A DNA stretch of 64,000 nt from CAWGHZ01 sp963775315 (GTDB lineage Bacteria; Pseudomonadota; Alphaproteobacteria; MPNO01; DASWLB01): assembly GCA_963775315.1 (NCBI GenBank), contig CAVZIN010000007.1:1984001-2048000 (forward strand). Reading direction: 5' to 3'. Position 1 is the stretch's first letter. Each line of letters begins with the position of its first letter. Shown piece after piece: positions 57,549 through 64,000 of this stretch. The notes under the pieces are model-generated. The model searched no databases. It was not told the DNA's origin and worked only from the letters and a program-made list of their open reading frames with translations. A program made the position numbers and the translations under genes.

Positions 57549-58761
57549 CGATGCGGTGCTCGAGCGGCTGAAGCGGCTGCACCCGGTCGTCATCGACCTG
57601 TCGCTCGGGCGCATCGCGCGCCTCCTCGAAGCGCTCGGCCATCCCGAGGAGAATCTGCCGCCCGTCGTCCACGTCGCCGGCACCAACGGCAAGGGCTCGG
57701 TCATCGCTTTCCTCGCCGCGATGGCGCGGGCGGGCGGGCGACGCGCCCACGTCTACACCTCGCCGCACCTCGTCTCGTTCCACGAGCGCATCGCGATCTG
57801 CGGCGCGCACATCTCCGACGACGCGCTGCTCGCGCTGCTCGAGGAATGCGAGGCGGCGGACGCGGGCGCACCGATCACCTTCTTCGAGATCACGACAGCC
57901 GCGGCGTTCCTCGCCTTCGCGCGCGAACCGGCCGACATCGCGCTGGTCGAGGTCGGGCTCGGCGGACGGTTCGACGCGACCAACGTGATCGCGCGGCCGG
58001 CACTCACCGCCATCGCGCCGGTCGCAATGGACCACATGCACTATCTCGGCGACACGCTGGCGAAGATCGCGTTCGAGAAGGCGGGCATCTTGAAGCCACA
58101 GGTCCCCGCCGTGATCGGACGACAGGAAAACGAGGCGCTGGCGGTGATCGAGGCGCGCGCGGCCGAGCTCGCCGCGCCGCTCACCGTCGCCGGGCGCGAC
58201 TTCGCGCCGTGGACGGGCGCGGAGCCAGCGCTCTACGGGCCGCACCAGCGAGACAACGCCGCCCAGGCGGCGGCGTGCGCGCGCCTCCTCGGCTGGCCCG
58301 ACGCGGCGGTTGCCGAGGGCGTAGCGTCAGCCGTCTGGCCGGGGCGGATGCAGCGCCTCGCGACCGGCAGGCTCGCGCGCCGCCTCGCGCCGGGATGGGA
58401 GCTCTGGCTCGACGGCGGGCACAATCCCGGCGCGGCACAGGCGATCGCCGCCGTGCTCGCGGGCTGGCGCGTCCGGCCGGTGCATCTCGTCTACGGCATG
58501 CTGAACACGCGCGCGCCGGCGGACTTCCTCGGCCCGCTCGCGCCCTACGTCGCGCAGGTCGGCTGCGTCACGATTCCGGGCGAGCCGAACGCGCTGCCGG
58601 CCGTAACGCTCGCGGACGCCGCAACCGCGCTCGGCATCCCGGGCGCGGTCCACGATTCGATCGCGGCGGCGCTCGACGCCGTGCCGCGCGAGGGCACGGG
58701 GCGCGTGCTCCTCTGCGGCTCGCTCTATTTCGTCGGCGCGGCGCTGGCGGAGAACGGGTAG
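57526..58761 (+). CDS. folC: folylpolyglutamate/dihydrofolate synthase
   Basis: 411 residues from GTG 57526, overlapping accD by 23 bases in another frame. Adds glutamate to dihydropteroate and folates. The P-loop is HVAGTNGKGSVIAFL; YTSPHLVSFHERI, GLGGRFDATNVI and DGGHNPGAAQAIA are the Mur-ligase-type landmarks. An ending in RVLLCGSLYFVGAALAENG is standard. Last gene of this block. Confidence 0.94.
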   Translation: MPETPLRSDAVLERLKRLHPVVIDLSLGRIARLLEALGHPEENLPPVVHVAGTNGKGSVIAFLAAMARAGGRRAHVYTSPHLVSFHERIAICGAHISDDALLALLEECEAADAGAPITFFEITTAAAFLAFAREPADIALVEVGLGGRFDATNVIARPALTAIAPVAMDHMHYLGDTLAKIAFEKAGILKPQVPAVIGRQENEALAVIEARAAELAAPLTVAGRDFAPWTGAEPALYGPHQRDNAAQAAACARLLGWPDAAVAEGVASAVWPGRMQRLATGRLARRLAPGWELWLDGGHNPGAAQAIAAVLAGWRVRPVHLVYGMLNTRAPADFLGPLAPYVAQVGCVTIPGEPNALPAVTLADAATALGIPGAVHDSIAAALDAVPREGTGRVLLCGSLYFVGAALAENG

Positions 58762-58794
58762 GCCGCGCGCGGCCCGCCCGTCCCTGCCCGCCCG

Positions 58795-60996
58795 TCAGGC
58801 CTTCAGCGCTTCCTTCACCCGGTCCGGCGTCATCGGCAGGTGGCGCAGCCGCTTGCCGCCGGTGAGCACCGCGACCGCGTTGGCGATGGCCGGCGCAACC
58901 ATCGGGATGCCCGCCTCGCCGATGCCGGTCGGCGCGTTGTCGGTCGAGATCACCTTCACGTCGATCGGCGGCACATCCGACATGCGCATGACGCTGTAGG
59001 TGTCGAAGTTTGCCTCCTGCACCACGCCGTCCTTGATGTGGATCTCCTCCATCAGCCCCGCGCCGAGGGCGAAGACGATCGAGCCCTCCATCTGCGCCTC
59101 GACATTGTGCGGCTGCAGCACATGGCCCGGATCGACCGCGGCCCAAACGTGGTGGACCTTGATCTTGCCGGTTTTCTCGTTGAGCGAGACCTCGACAACC
59201 GCCACGGCGTGGCTCGGCGAGTCGGAATAGGCGACGCCGAGCGCCCTGCCCTTCCGCTTGCGGCCCCAGCGCGACATCTTCGCCACCGTCTCGAGGAGGT
59301 GCACGGCGCGCGGCTCGGCGCCCTTCACCAGCGACAGGCGGTAGTCCATCGGGTCCATCTTGTTGTGGGCCGCGATCTCGTCGATCACCGTCTCGATGGC
59401 GAACTTGGTGTAGCCGGGCGCGATGCCGCGCCAGGCGCCCACGTCGACGCCCTTCTGGGTGCGCACGTACTGCACCTGGTGGTTGGCGACCGGGTAGACG
59501 AACTCCGCCCCGCCGGCCGTCACCACGTCGCGCCCCTTGAGGAACTTGTTGAACACGTAGGGGTTCGAGCGGGCGAAGTCGGATTCGCAGACGATGCGGT
59601 GGCGCCAGCCGACGATCTTGCCGGCGGCGTCGAGCCCGGCCTCGATGCGTTGGCCGGCGAGCGGCCGGTAGAGGTCATGCTGGACATCGTCCTCGCGGCT
59701 CCACACAAGCTTGATCGGCGTGCCCGGCATGGACTTGGCGAGGTGGACGGCGTCGATCAGCTCGATGCCCTCGGACCGGCGGCCGAACCCGCCGCCGAGG
59801 AACGGCGTGTGCACCGTCACCTTGTCGGGCTTGGTGCCGATCACCTTGGCGGCCTCGCTTTTCATGTTGGTGGGGGACTGGTTGGAGACCCACACCTCCA
59901 CCTCGTCGCCGCGCACCACGGCCGTAGCGTTCATCGGCTCCATCGTCGCGTGGCTGACATGCTCGTTGACGAAATCGGCCGAGATCACCTTGGCCGCGCC
60001 CGCGAGCCCGCCCGCGGCGTCGCCCTTCTTCACCATGTCGACGCCGGCCTGCTTCGCGTCGTCGGCGATGGCGAGATATTCCTTGCCGATCGTGGCACTC
60101 GTGTAGCTGCGCGCCTTGGCGGTGGTCGACCACTCCACCTTGAGGGCGGCCTTGGCCTTCTTGGTGGCCCACAGATTGTCGCCGATGATTCCGACGCCGG
60201 TCGGGATGGTGACGATCTTGACCACCCCCTTCACCGCCTTGGCGGCGGCATCGTCGATCTTCGCCGGGATTTCGCCCTGCACCGGCGGGCGCAAGATCGA
60301 GGCATAGAGCATGCCCGGAACCTCGGTATCGAGCCCGTACTTCGCCGTGCCGTTCACCTTCAGCGGCACGTCGACCCGCGCGAGGTTCTTGCCGAGGATG
60401 CGGAACTCATAGGGCTTCTTAAGGTCGTCCTTGGTCGCCTGGGGCATCGGGTCGGGGACCTTGGCCTTGCTGGCGAGCGCGCCGTAGGAAAGCTTCCGCC
60501 CCGACTTGGCGTGGATCACCATGCCGGCCCGAGTGGTGAGCTCGCCTGCCGGCACCTTCATCTCGGCGGCGGCGGCGGAGAGGAGCACCTTGCGCGCCTG
60601 TGCGCCGGCGATGCGCGCCTTCTCCCAATAGCCCTTGATGGTGCCGGAGCCGTAGGTGGTCAGCGTGTTGTTCCAGACCGGGTTGCCGAAGATCTTCTCG
60701 ATCGCCGGCGACTGCACGATCTTCACCTTGCGCCAGTCGGCGTCGAGCTCCTCGGCCACCAGCATCGGCACCGAGGTCATCACCCCCTGCCCCATCTCGG
60801 AGGCGGGCGACATGATGGTGACGATGCCGTTGGAGCCGACATGGACCCACGGCGTCGCGGCGAATTCGGCGGGCGCCGTGGCGGCGGCGGCCTTGTTCGC
60901 GAGCGGGCCGAACGCCACCACCATGCCGGTGGCGCCGGTCCCGACGAGGAAGCTGCGGCGCGAGAGAGCGCGCGTCTCGATCGGGGTGCCGGTCAT
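58795..60996 (-). CDS. IorB-type molybdopterin-binding subunit (isoquinoline 1-oxidoreductase beta family)
   Basis: 733 residues from ATG 60996, overlapping the small-subunit stop (ATGA). Tat signal in SRRSFLVGTGATGMVVAFG, so the enzyme is probably periplasmic. Cofactor-binding segments: SEMGQGVMTSVPMLVAEELD near the start, FLGGGFGRRSEGIELIDAVH and IGEAGIPMVAPAIANAV with the active-site Glu. The two-subunit IorAB group lacks a FAD subunit and passes electrons to cytochromes. Substrates in the family are N-heterocycles or aldehydes. The only Mo hydroxylase in the window with its partner gene. Confidence 0.93.
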   Translation of the reverse strand: MTGTPIETRALSRRSFLVGTGATGMVVAFGPLANKAAAATAPAEFAATPWVHVGSNGIVTIMSPASEMGQGVMTSVPMLVAEELDADWRKVKIVQSPAIEKIFGNPVWNNTLTTYGSGTIKGYWEKARIAGAQARKVLLSAAAAEMKVPAGELTTRAGMVIHAKSGRKLSYGALASKAKVPDPMPQATKDDLKKPYEFRILGKNLARVDVPLKVNGTAKYGLDTEVPGMLYASILRPPVQGEIPAKIDDAAAKAVKGVVKIVTIPTGVGIIGDNLWATKKAKAALKVEWSTTAKARSYTSATIGKEYLAIADDAKQAGVDMVKKGDAAGGLAGAAKVISADFVNEHVSHATMEPMNATAVVRGDEVEVWVSNQSPTNMKSEAAKVIGTKPDKVTVHTPFLGGGFGRRSEGIELIDAVHLAKSMPGTPIKLVWSREDDVQHDLYRPLAGQRIEAGLDAAGKIVGWRHRIVCESDFARSNPYVFNKFLKGRDVVTAGGAEFVYPVANHQVQYVRTQKGVDVGAWRGIAPGYTKFAIETVIDEIAAHNKMDPMDYRLSLVKGAEPRAVHLLETVAKMSRWGRKRKGRALGVAYSDSPSHAVAVVEVSLNEKTGKIKVHHVWAAVDPGHVLQPHNVEAQMEGSIVFALGAGLMEEIHIKDGVVQEANFDTYSVMRMSDVPPIDVKVISTDNAPTGIGEAGIPMVAPAIANAVAVLTGGKRLRHLPMTPDRVKEALKA

Positions 60997-61508
60997 CGCA
61001 CGGTCTCCTTGCCGGTCTCGGCGCTCGCCCGCTGGCCGGACGACGCCTGGTGGACCGCCATGCCGCGCGCGGCGCGGTGGACGGCGCGGATGATCCGGCT
61101 GTAGGTGCCGCAGCGGCAGATATGGCCGTCCATCGCATCGACGATCTGCTTGCGCGACGGCTTGGGGTTCTTCTTCAGGAAGGCCGCCGCCTCCATGAGC
61201 TGGCCCGACTGGCAGTATCCGCACTGCGGCACCTGCTCGGCGACCCACGCCGCCTGCAGCGCCTGGCCGCCGGTGCTCGCCAGCCCCTCGATGGTCGTGA
61301 TGTGCTTGCCCGCTGCCGCCGAAAGCGGAAGCTGGCACGAGCGCACCGGTTCGCCGTCCAGATGCACGGTGCAGGCGCCGCACTGGGCGATGCCGCAGCC
61401 GAACTTGGTGCCGTGCATCTTCAGGTGATCGCGGATCACCCAAAGCATCGGAGTGTCGGACTCGGCCGTCACATCGACGGCACGCCCGTTGACGGTAAAG
61501 GCGGTCAT
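60993..61508 (-). CDS. (2Fe-2S)-binding small subunit (IorA-like)
   Basis: 171 residues from ATG 61508 with GGAGGAGAC upstream. The N-terminal plant-type ferredoxin domain has GCGIAQCGACTVHLDGEPVRSC (four Cys), and the C-terminal helical domain has CGYCQSGQLMEAAAFL and HICRCGTYSRI for the second cluster. It is the electron-transfer partner of the downstream large subunit. The tail (HQASSGQRASAETGKETVR) is longer than needed for the fold. Confidence 0.94.
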   Translation of the reverse strand: MTAFTVNGRAVDVTAESDTPMLWVIRDHLKMHGTKFGCGIAQCGACTVHLDGEPVRSCQLPLSAAAGKHITTIEGLASTGGQALQAAWVAEQVPQCGYCQSGQLMEAAAFLKKNPKPSRKQIVDAMDGHICRCGTYSRIIRAVHRAARGMAVHQASSGQRASAETGKETVR

Positions 61509-61630
61509 TGTCTCCTCCATGAACGGGACGGCGCGTGAAGCCCGAGGCCGTCGCCGATTATCCAGGCCCGCGCGCCGGGCGCGCCAAGCCGATTTTGGAG
61601 GAGCCTAGCACTGAGCAGGGGACGCGGAAA

Positions 61631-61659
61631 GGGCCGGGCCCCTTGGGGAGCCCGGCCCT
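61631..61659 (-). terminator. hairpin after the PRC-barrel gene
   Basis: GGGCCGGGC...GCCCGGCCC forms a strong stem; on the - strand it is followed by TTT. Located 33 bases downstream of the PRC-barrel stop, so a likely terminator for that gene. Confidence 0.5.
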
Positions 61660-61691
61660 GGTCCGCTGGGCAAGCTGCCGCGGACGGCGGG

Positions 61692-62354
61692 TTAGTGGCC
61701 CGTCGTCGCGTTGCCGTTGGTGTCCTCGGACGAACCGCCGCCGGTCGCGTTGGGGGCCATGCTGCCCGCGCCGCCGGTCGCGCCGGTCGTCGCCTTGGGC
61801 TCCTTGTACTCGGGCATCTGCTTCAGCTCGTCCTTGGTCATGGAGATCTGGAGCTTCGCCTTGTCGCCGGCGCCCTGCATCGTCACCTGCGACCACGGAA
61901 TCGCCACGTCGTGCGCGCCGATCCCGAGAAACCCGCCGCTCGAGACGATCACCTGGTCGCCCGAGAGCTTGGAGACCTCGCCCACCTTCTCGCCCTTGGT
62001 GTTCACCACGTCCTTGCCGACGATGGACTTCGGCGGCGTGGCGGGCTTGCCGCTCATCGCGGTGTCGGGCGCGGTGGCGGAATTCGTCCCCTCGTCCTTC
62101 GAGTTGAGCTGGGCGTTGGCGCCGGCCTTGCCGCCGGTGCCGACATCGGCGTTCGCACCGGCGCTCGGACCGTTGTTGACGCCGGCGTGGGCGCCCGCGC
62201 CCGCGCCCCCGTTGGGTGCCGTCATGGCCGGAGCCGAAGTGGTCGGGGCGGAACTGGTCGGAGCGGACGAATCCGCCGCCATCGCCACACCGCCGGAAAG
62301 CGCGATCATCGCAGCGCCGACCGTCGCTCGCATCAGCGTGTCTTTGAGAGTCAT
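61692..62354 (-). CDS. exported PRC-barrel domain protein
   Basis: 220 residues from ATG 62354 behind AGGAGGAGG. The signal peptide (residues about 1-27, ending AMAADS) is followed by a low-complexity Ser/Thr/Ala/Pro then Gly/Ala/Asn-rich region (about 28-95) and a PRC-barrel of about 70 residues (SIVGKDVVNTKGEKVGEVSKL, IGAHDVAIPWSQVTM). The C-terminus is again Gly/Asn/Thr-rich. Such proteins are common in soil alphaproteobacteria and are periplasmic; function unknown. Confidence 0.85.
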   Translation of the reverse strand: MTLKDTLMRATVGAAMIALSGGVAMAADSSAPTSSAPTTSAPAMTAPNGGAGAGAHAGVNNGPSAGANADVGTGGKAGANAQLNSKDEGTNSATAPDTAMSGKPATPPKSIVGKDVVNTKGEKVGEVSKLSGDQVIVSSGGFLGIGAHDVAIPWSQVTMQGAGDKAKLQISMTKDELKQMPEYKEPKATTGATGGAGSMAPNATGGGSSEDTNGNATTGH

Positions 62355-62907
62355 ATCTCGTCCTCCTCCTGTCGGTTGGAGCCATCGAAGGGGCGCGAAG
62401 CGTCCCCGCGATCCGCCAAGTCGACGCCGGCCGCGGCCCGACGTTCCGTCGCGCCCCAGCGGAGGCGCGGTTGGCCACGGAATTGCCTCAATGCCGGAAG
62501 GTTTAGGGCTACGTCCCACCGGTCGGATAAGGGCGTAAAAGCCGCCGGGGGGTGAGAAGAGAAAGGCGGACCCTCCGTGGGGAGGGCCCGCCCAACGGTG
62601 CGGGAGGGGGCTGCCGCACCGCGGCCGCATGAACGCTTTCGCGTCCCACGGCTTGTCGCTTTATTGCGCATGCAACCATCGCGCGGCCGTGTCCGCCCGT
62701 CTTTAACATGTGATGCGGGACCGGCTCGGCCAGTACCGAAATTCGCAAAGCTCCCCACGGGGCGCGAATGGCGCCGGGAAACGCCATGTCCGGAATCCGC
62801 CGCCTCTAAGCCACACGGGAGTCACCGCGACGCCACAGCCGCCGCCTTAAATCCCAGTGACGAACACTTCGCGGCCGTCGCATTCCGGTAGAGCAAAGGA
62901 GGATGAC
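62355..62907. other. 553-base intergenic region with G/C hairpin
   Basis: No gene is supported. It holds the leftward promoter of the PRC-barrel gene and the rightward promoter of the small membrane protein. At 62565-62592 an imperfect hairpin GGCGGACCCTCC-gtgg-GGAGGGCCCGCC occurs; on the - strand it is followed by a T-rich stretch (CTTTCTCTTCTC), so it may end a leftward transcript. No insertion sequence or tRNA was seen. Confidence 0.4.
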
Positions 62908-63111
62908 ATGCTGGCATGGGGCCCTGGGCTCGTGGTCCTCGTGATCGTCGTCCTGGTCTTCGGCGTAGGCGAACACACCCGCACCGCAGCCGAGGCCGGG
63001 CGCATTCTGTTCTTCATCCTGATGGGCACGTTCACGGTCGGGCTTGTCGCCTATCTGGTCGATGCCTGGCGTCGCCACCGCCAACGTCAGCGTCACCTGC
63101 CCATCCACTGA
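62908..63111 (+). CDS. small two-helix membrane protein (DUF1328/YtjA-like)
   Basis: 67 residues from ATG 62908 with the strong AAAGGAGG site seven bases upstream. Two helices: LAWGPGLVVLVIVVLVFGVG and AGRILFFILMGTFTVGLVAYLV, joined by a short EHTRTAAE loop, then a basic His/Arg tail (WRRHRQRQRHLPIH). The pattern M-L-W at the start, a Gly in the first helix and A-A-E-ILFF at the second resemble the DUF1328/YtjA family, whose role is unknown; the identification is tentative. These are often envelope- or osmotic-stress related in soil bacteria. Confidence 0.7.
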   Translation: MLAWGPGLVVLVIVVLVFGVGEHTRTAAEAGRILFFILMGTFTVGLVAYLVDAWRRHRQRQRHLPIH

Positions 63112-63196
63112 CGCAGCATCCCCTGACGCGAAGGAGGGCGCCCGCCGGGCGCCCTCCTCATCTCCGCTGCATCTCCGCCGCCGGCGGGTCCCGGGA

Positions 63197-63421
63197 TCAG
63201 TAGCCATCCCGGTCGTGCCAGTCGCGGTCGTGAGCGTGGTCGCGATCCGCGTCGCCCTGCACGCCATAGTGTTCGCTCTCGCCGCGCGAGCCGTAATAAC
63301 GGTCCTGGTGGTCGGCATAGGCGTGATGGTCGTACCCCTCGTCATGATGCAGGTCGCAGGCGCCGAGGCTCAGCGCCGCTGCGGCGACCCCGGCGAGGGT
63401 AATCAGGCTGATCCGGGTCAT
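63197..63421 (-). CDS. small His/Asp-rich lipoprotein
   Basis: 74 residues from ATG 63421, with GGAGG five bases before it; an ATG six codons earlier is possible. Signal peptide TRISLITLAGVAAAALSLGAC with lipobox LGAC (Cys about residue 22). The mature part is almost entirely His, Asp, Tyr, Arg and Gly (LHHDEGYDHHAYADHQDRYYG ... DRDHAHDRDWHDRDGY), with about a dozen His. It looks like a surface or periplasmic metal-binding peptide (zinc, nickel or copper), but no family is recognised. Confidence 0.65.
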   Translation of the reverse strand: MTRISLITLAGVAAAALSLGACDLHHDEGYDHHAYADHQDRYYGSRGESEHYGVQGDADRDHAHDRDWHDRDGY

Positions 63422-63513
63422 CTGGTCCTCCGTAGGCATGTTGCGCTTTCCGGACAACACGCGGCAGCACCGCCCCTCCGCCGCCCGGCACGGCTTTGTC
63501 ACGCAGTCAGGCG

Positions 63514-63544
63514 AAAAAAATGGCCGGGCCACAAGGCCCGGCCA
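63514..63544 (-). terminator. strong intrinsic terminator, leftward
   Basis: Perfect 10-base-pair stem TGGCCGGGCC-acaa-GGCCCGGCCA; on the - strand it is followed directly by seven T residues. No protein gene on the - strand lies to its right, which implies a non-coding leftward transcript. Confidence 0.7.
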
Positions 63545-63660
63545 AGTCTAGAGAGGCTGCGTGCTAGGAACGGGGCTAGAGGGCCCCGAAGAATCCGGGC
63601 CTTGCACCCGGATCGTCCGACCCCGGGGGTGGGCGGGATCGGAGTTCGGACGGCGCCACC
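63514..63660 (-). ncRNA. candidate small RNA ending at the 63514 terminator
   Basis: Upstream (on the - strand) of the terminator are two more potential stems: CCGGGTGCAAGGCCCGG around 63595-63612 and GGGGCC/GGCCCC-type pairing around 63575-63590. No start codon with ribosome binding site and no protein similarity is visible on this strand. The 5' end and promoter could not be located. Not recognised as 6S, SRP or tmRNA. Confidence 0.25.
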
Positions 63661-63680
63661 TCCTGCGGCGCCGGAAGCTC

Positions 63681-63703
63681 GCATGCGGATCACATCCGCA
63701 TGC
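63681..63703. promoter_or_regulatory. perfect palindrome, probable operator
   Basis: GCATGCGGAT-cac-ATCCGCATGC: 10-base arms with no mismatch and a three-base centre, 127 bases upstream of the maleate isomerase-type gene. Suits a dimeric repressor or activator; a hairpin role in the leftward transcript is the alternative. Confidence 0.5.
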
Positions 63704-63749
63704 CCGTGATGTCGGGCGCATATTGACGGCAAACAACCGCCGCGGGTGT

Positions 63750-63764
63750 GACAATTCTGTTGTC
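63750..63764. promoter_or_regulatory. GACAA-N5-TTGTC dyad
   Basis: Inverted repeat of five bases with a five-base centre, 65 bases before the ATG at 63830, a position suiting a repressor site of GntR or similar type. Short, so chance occurrence is possible. Confidence 0.3.
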
Positions 63765-63829
63765 CGACCGGGTGCGCCGGGCCGCGCCGCCGGTATAGAC
63801 TGGCGCGCAATCAAGGTGGAGGAACGACC

Positions 63830-64000
63830 ATGTACAGCTGGCGCGCACGGATCGGCATGATCATTCCGTCGACAAATGCGGTGGCCGAGCCGCAGGTCGC
63901 GATGATGGCGCCCGAAGGGGTGGTGTTTCACACGCAGCGCGTCGCGTTCGAGGGCACGACCGAGGAGAACGTGAAGCGCTTCGTCGCCGGCGCGGGCGAG
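63830..64000 (+). CDS. maleate cis-trans isomerase / Asp-Glu racemase superfamily protein (3' end cut by window)
   Basis: 57 codons from ATG 63830, with GGTGGAGG upstream, running to the window edge. YSWRARIGMIIPSTNAVAEPQ matches the N-terminus of maleate isomerase and arylmalonate decarboxylase-like proteins (RIG-I-PS-N-V-EP), followed by MAPEGVVFHTQRVAF and TEENVKRF. Family members isomerise maleate to fumarate in pyridine or nicotinate breakdown or decarboxylate malonates. With Mo hydroxylases nearby, N-heterocycle degradation is an attractive but unproven context. Confidence 0.8.
   Translation, partial: MYSWRARIGMIIPSTNAVAEPQVAMMAPEGVVFHTQRVAFEGTTEENVKRFVAGAGE

Larger units (their letters stand above)
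63437..63829. other. 393-base intergenic region with terminator and palindromes
   Basis: No gene is supported. It contains, in order, a strong leftward terminator (63514-63544), a hairpin-rich stretch (63570-63640), a perfect 10-3-10 palindrome (63681-63703) and a GACAA-ttctg-TTGTC dyad (63750-63764). Together these make this the densest non-coding structure in the window. Confidence 0.5.

Overview
The window is GC-rich bacterial chromosome, almost fully coding. The gene set suggests an alphaproteobacterium of the Rhizobiales/Rhodospirillales type: a complete cbb3 oxidase operon with FixGHIS-type maturation genes, the order lapA-pyrF-trpF-trpB-trpA-accD-folC, a prkA-DUF444-spoVR operon, KorAB, and many orphan molybdenum hydroxylase subunits. 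Genus cannot be fixed from sequence reading alone. Very long antisense open frames occur throughout, as expected at this GC content, and were discarded.

Layout. 1-7422: ccoN(partial)-O-Q-P-G-H-I-S, a tightly overlapping + strand operon for a high-affinity cbb3 terminal oxidase and its copper/haem assembly factors. 7419-12232: the stress/starvation operon prkA-DUF444-spoVR on the - strand, meeting ccoS with overlapping stop codons. 12545-12631: tRNA-Leu(UAA). 12858-19988: two convergent luciferase-like flavin oxidoreductases, a lower-GC hypothetical gene, a methyltransferase, an alpha/beta hydrolase, UbiX, and an L,D-transpeptidase facing a small alanine-zipper lipoprotein. 20324-24821: ManC/AlgA-type sugar nucleotide enzyme, then korAB (2-oxoacid:ferredoxin oxidoreductase), whose start region looks frameshifted. 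25061-31910: three tandem paralogues of xanthine dehydrogenase-family Mo-binding subunits: one intact, one with an in-frame internal deletion of about 550 codons, one with a single-base frameshift. They are interspersed with inverted G/C-tract repeats, a DUF559 remnant and a methyltransferase. 32095-38123: receiver-only response regulator, ComEC, GltX, citrate synthase, glyoxalase I. 38216-43267: cupin, an orphan ABC substrate-binding protein translationally coupled to a NtaA/DszA-type monooxygenase, an acyltransferase and a dienelactone hydrolase. 43631-48071: an unknown exported protein with its own sigma70-like promoter, a 33-residue peptide gene behind a perfect-consensus sigma54 promoter, a zinc-ribbon methyltransferase, and an LpxH-like phosphatase/glycosyltransferase pair. 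48323-51678: a fourth Mo-binding subunit and a divergent cupin. 51757-58761: the pyrF/trp/acc/fol block, interrupted by an antisense SCO gene. 58795-61508: IorAB-type Mo hydroxylase. 61692-64000: PRC-barrel protein, small membrane protein, His/Asp-rich lipoprotein, a candidate small-RNA terminator, a perfect operator-like palindrome, and the start of a maleate isomerase-type gene.

The physiology suggested is a microaerobic-capable heterotroph with versatile oxidation of heterocycles, aldehydes or sulfonate-like compounds. The points most worth following up are the sigma54-driven micropeptide locus, the decaying Mo-hydroxylase array, the Lpp-like lipoprotein beside an L,D-transpeptidase, and the exported unknown at 43631.
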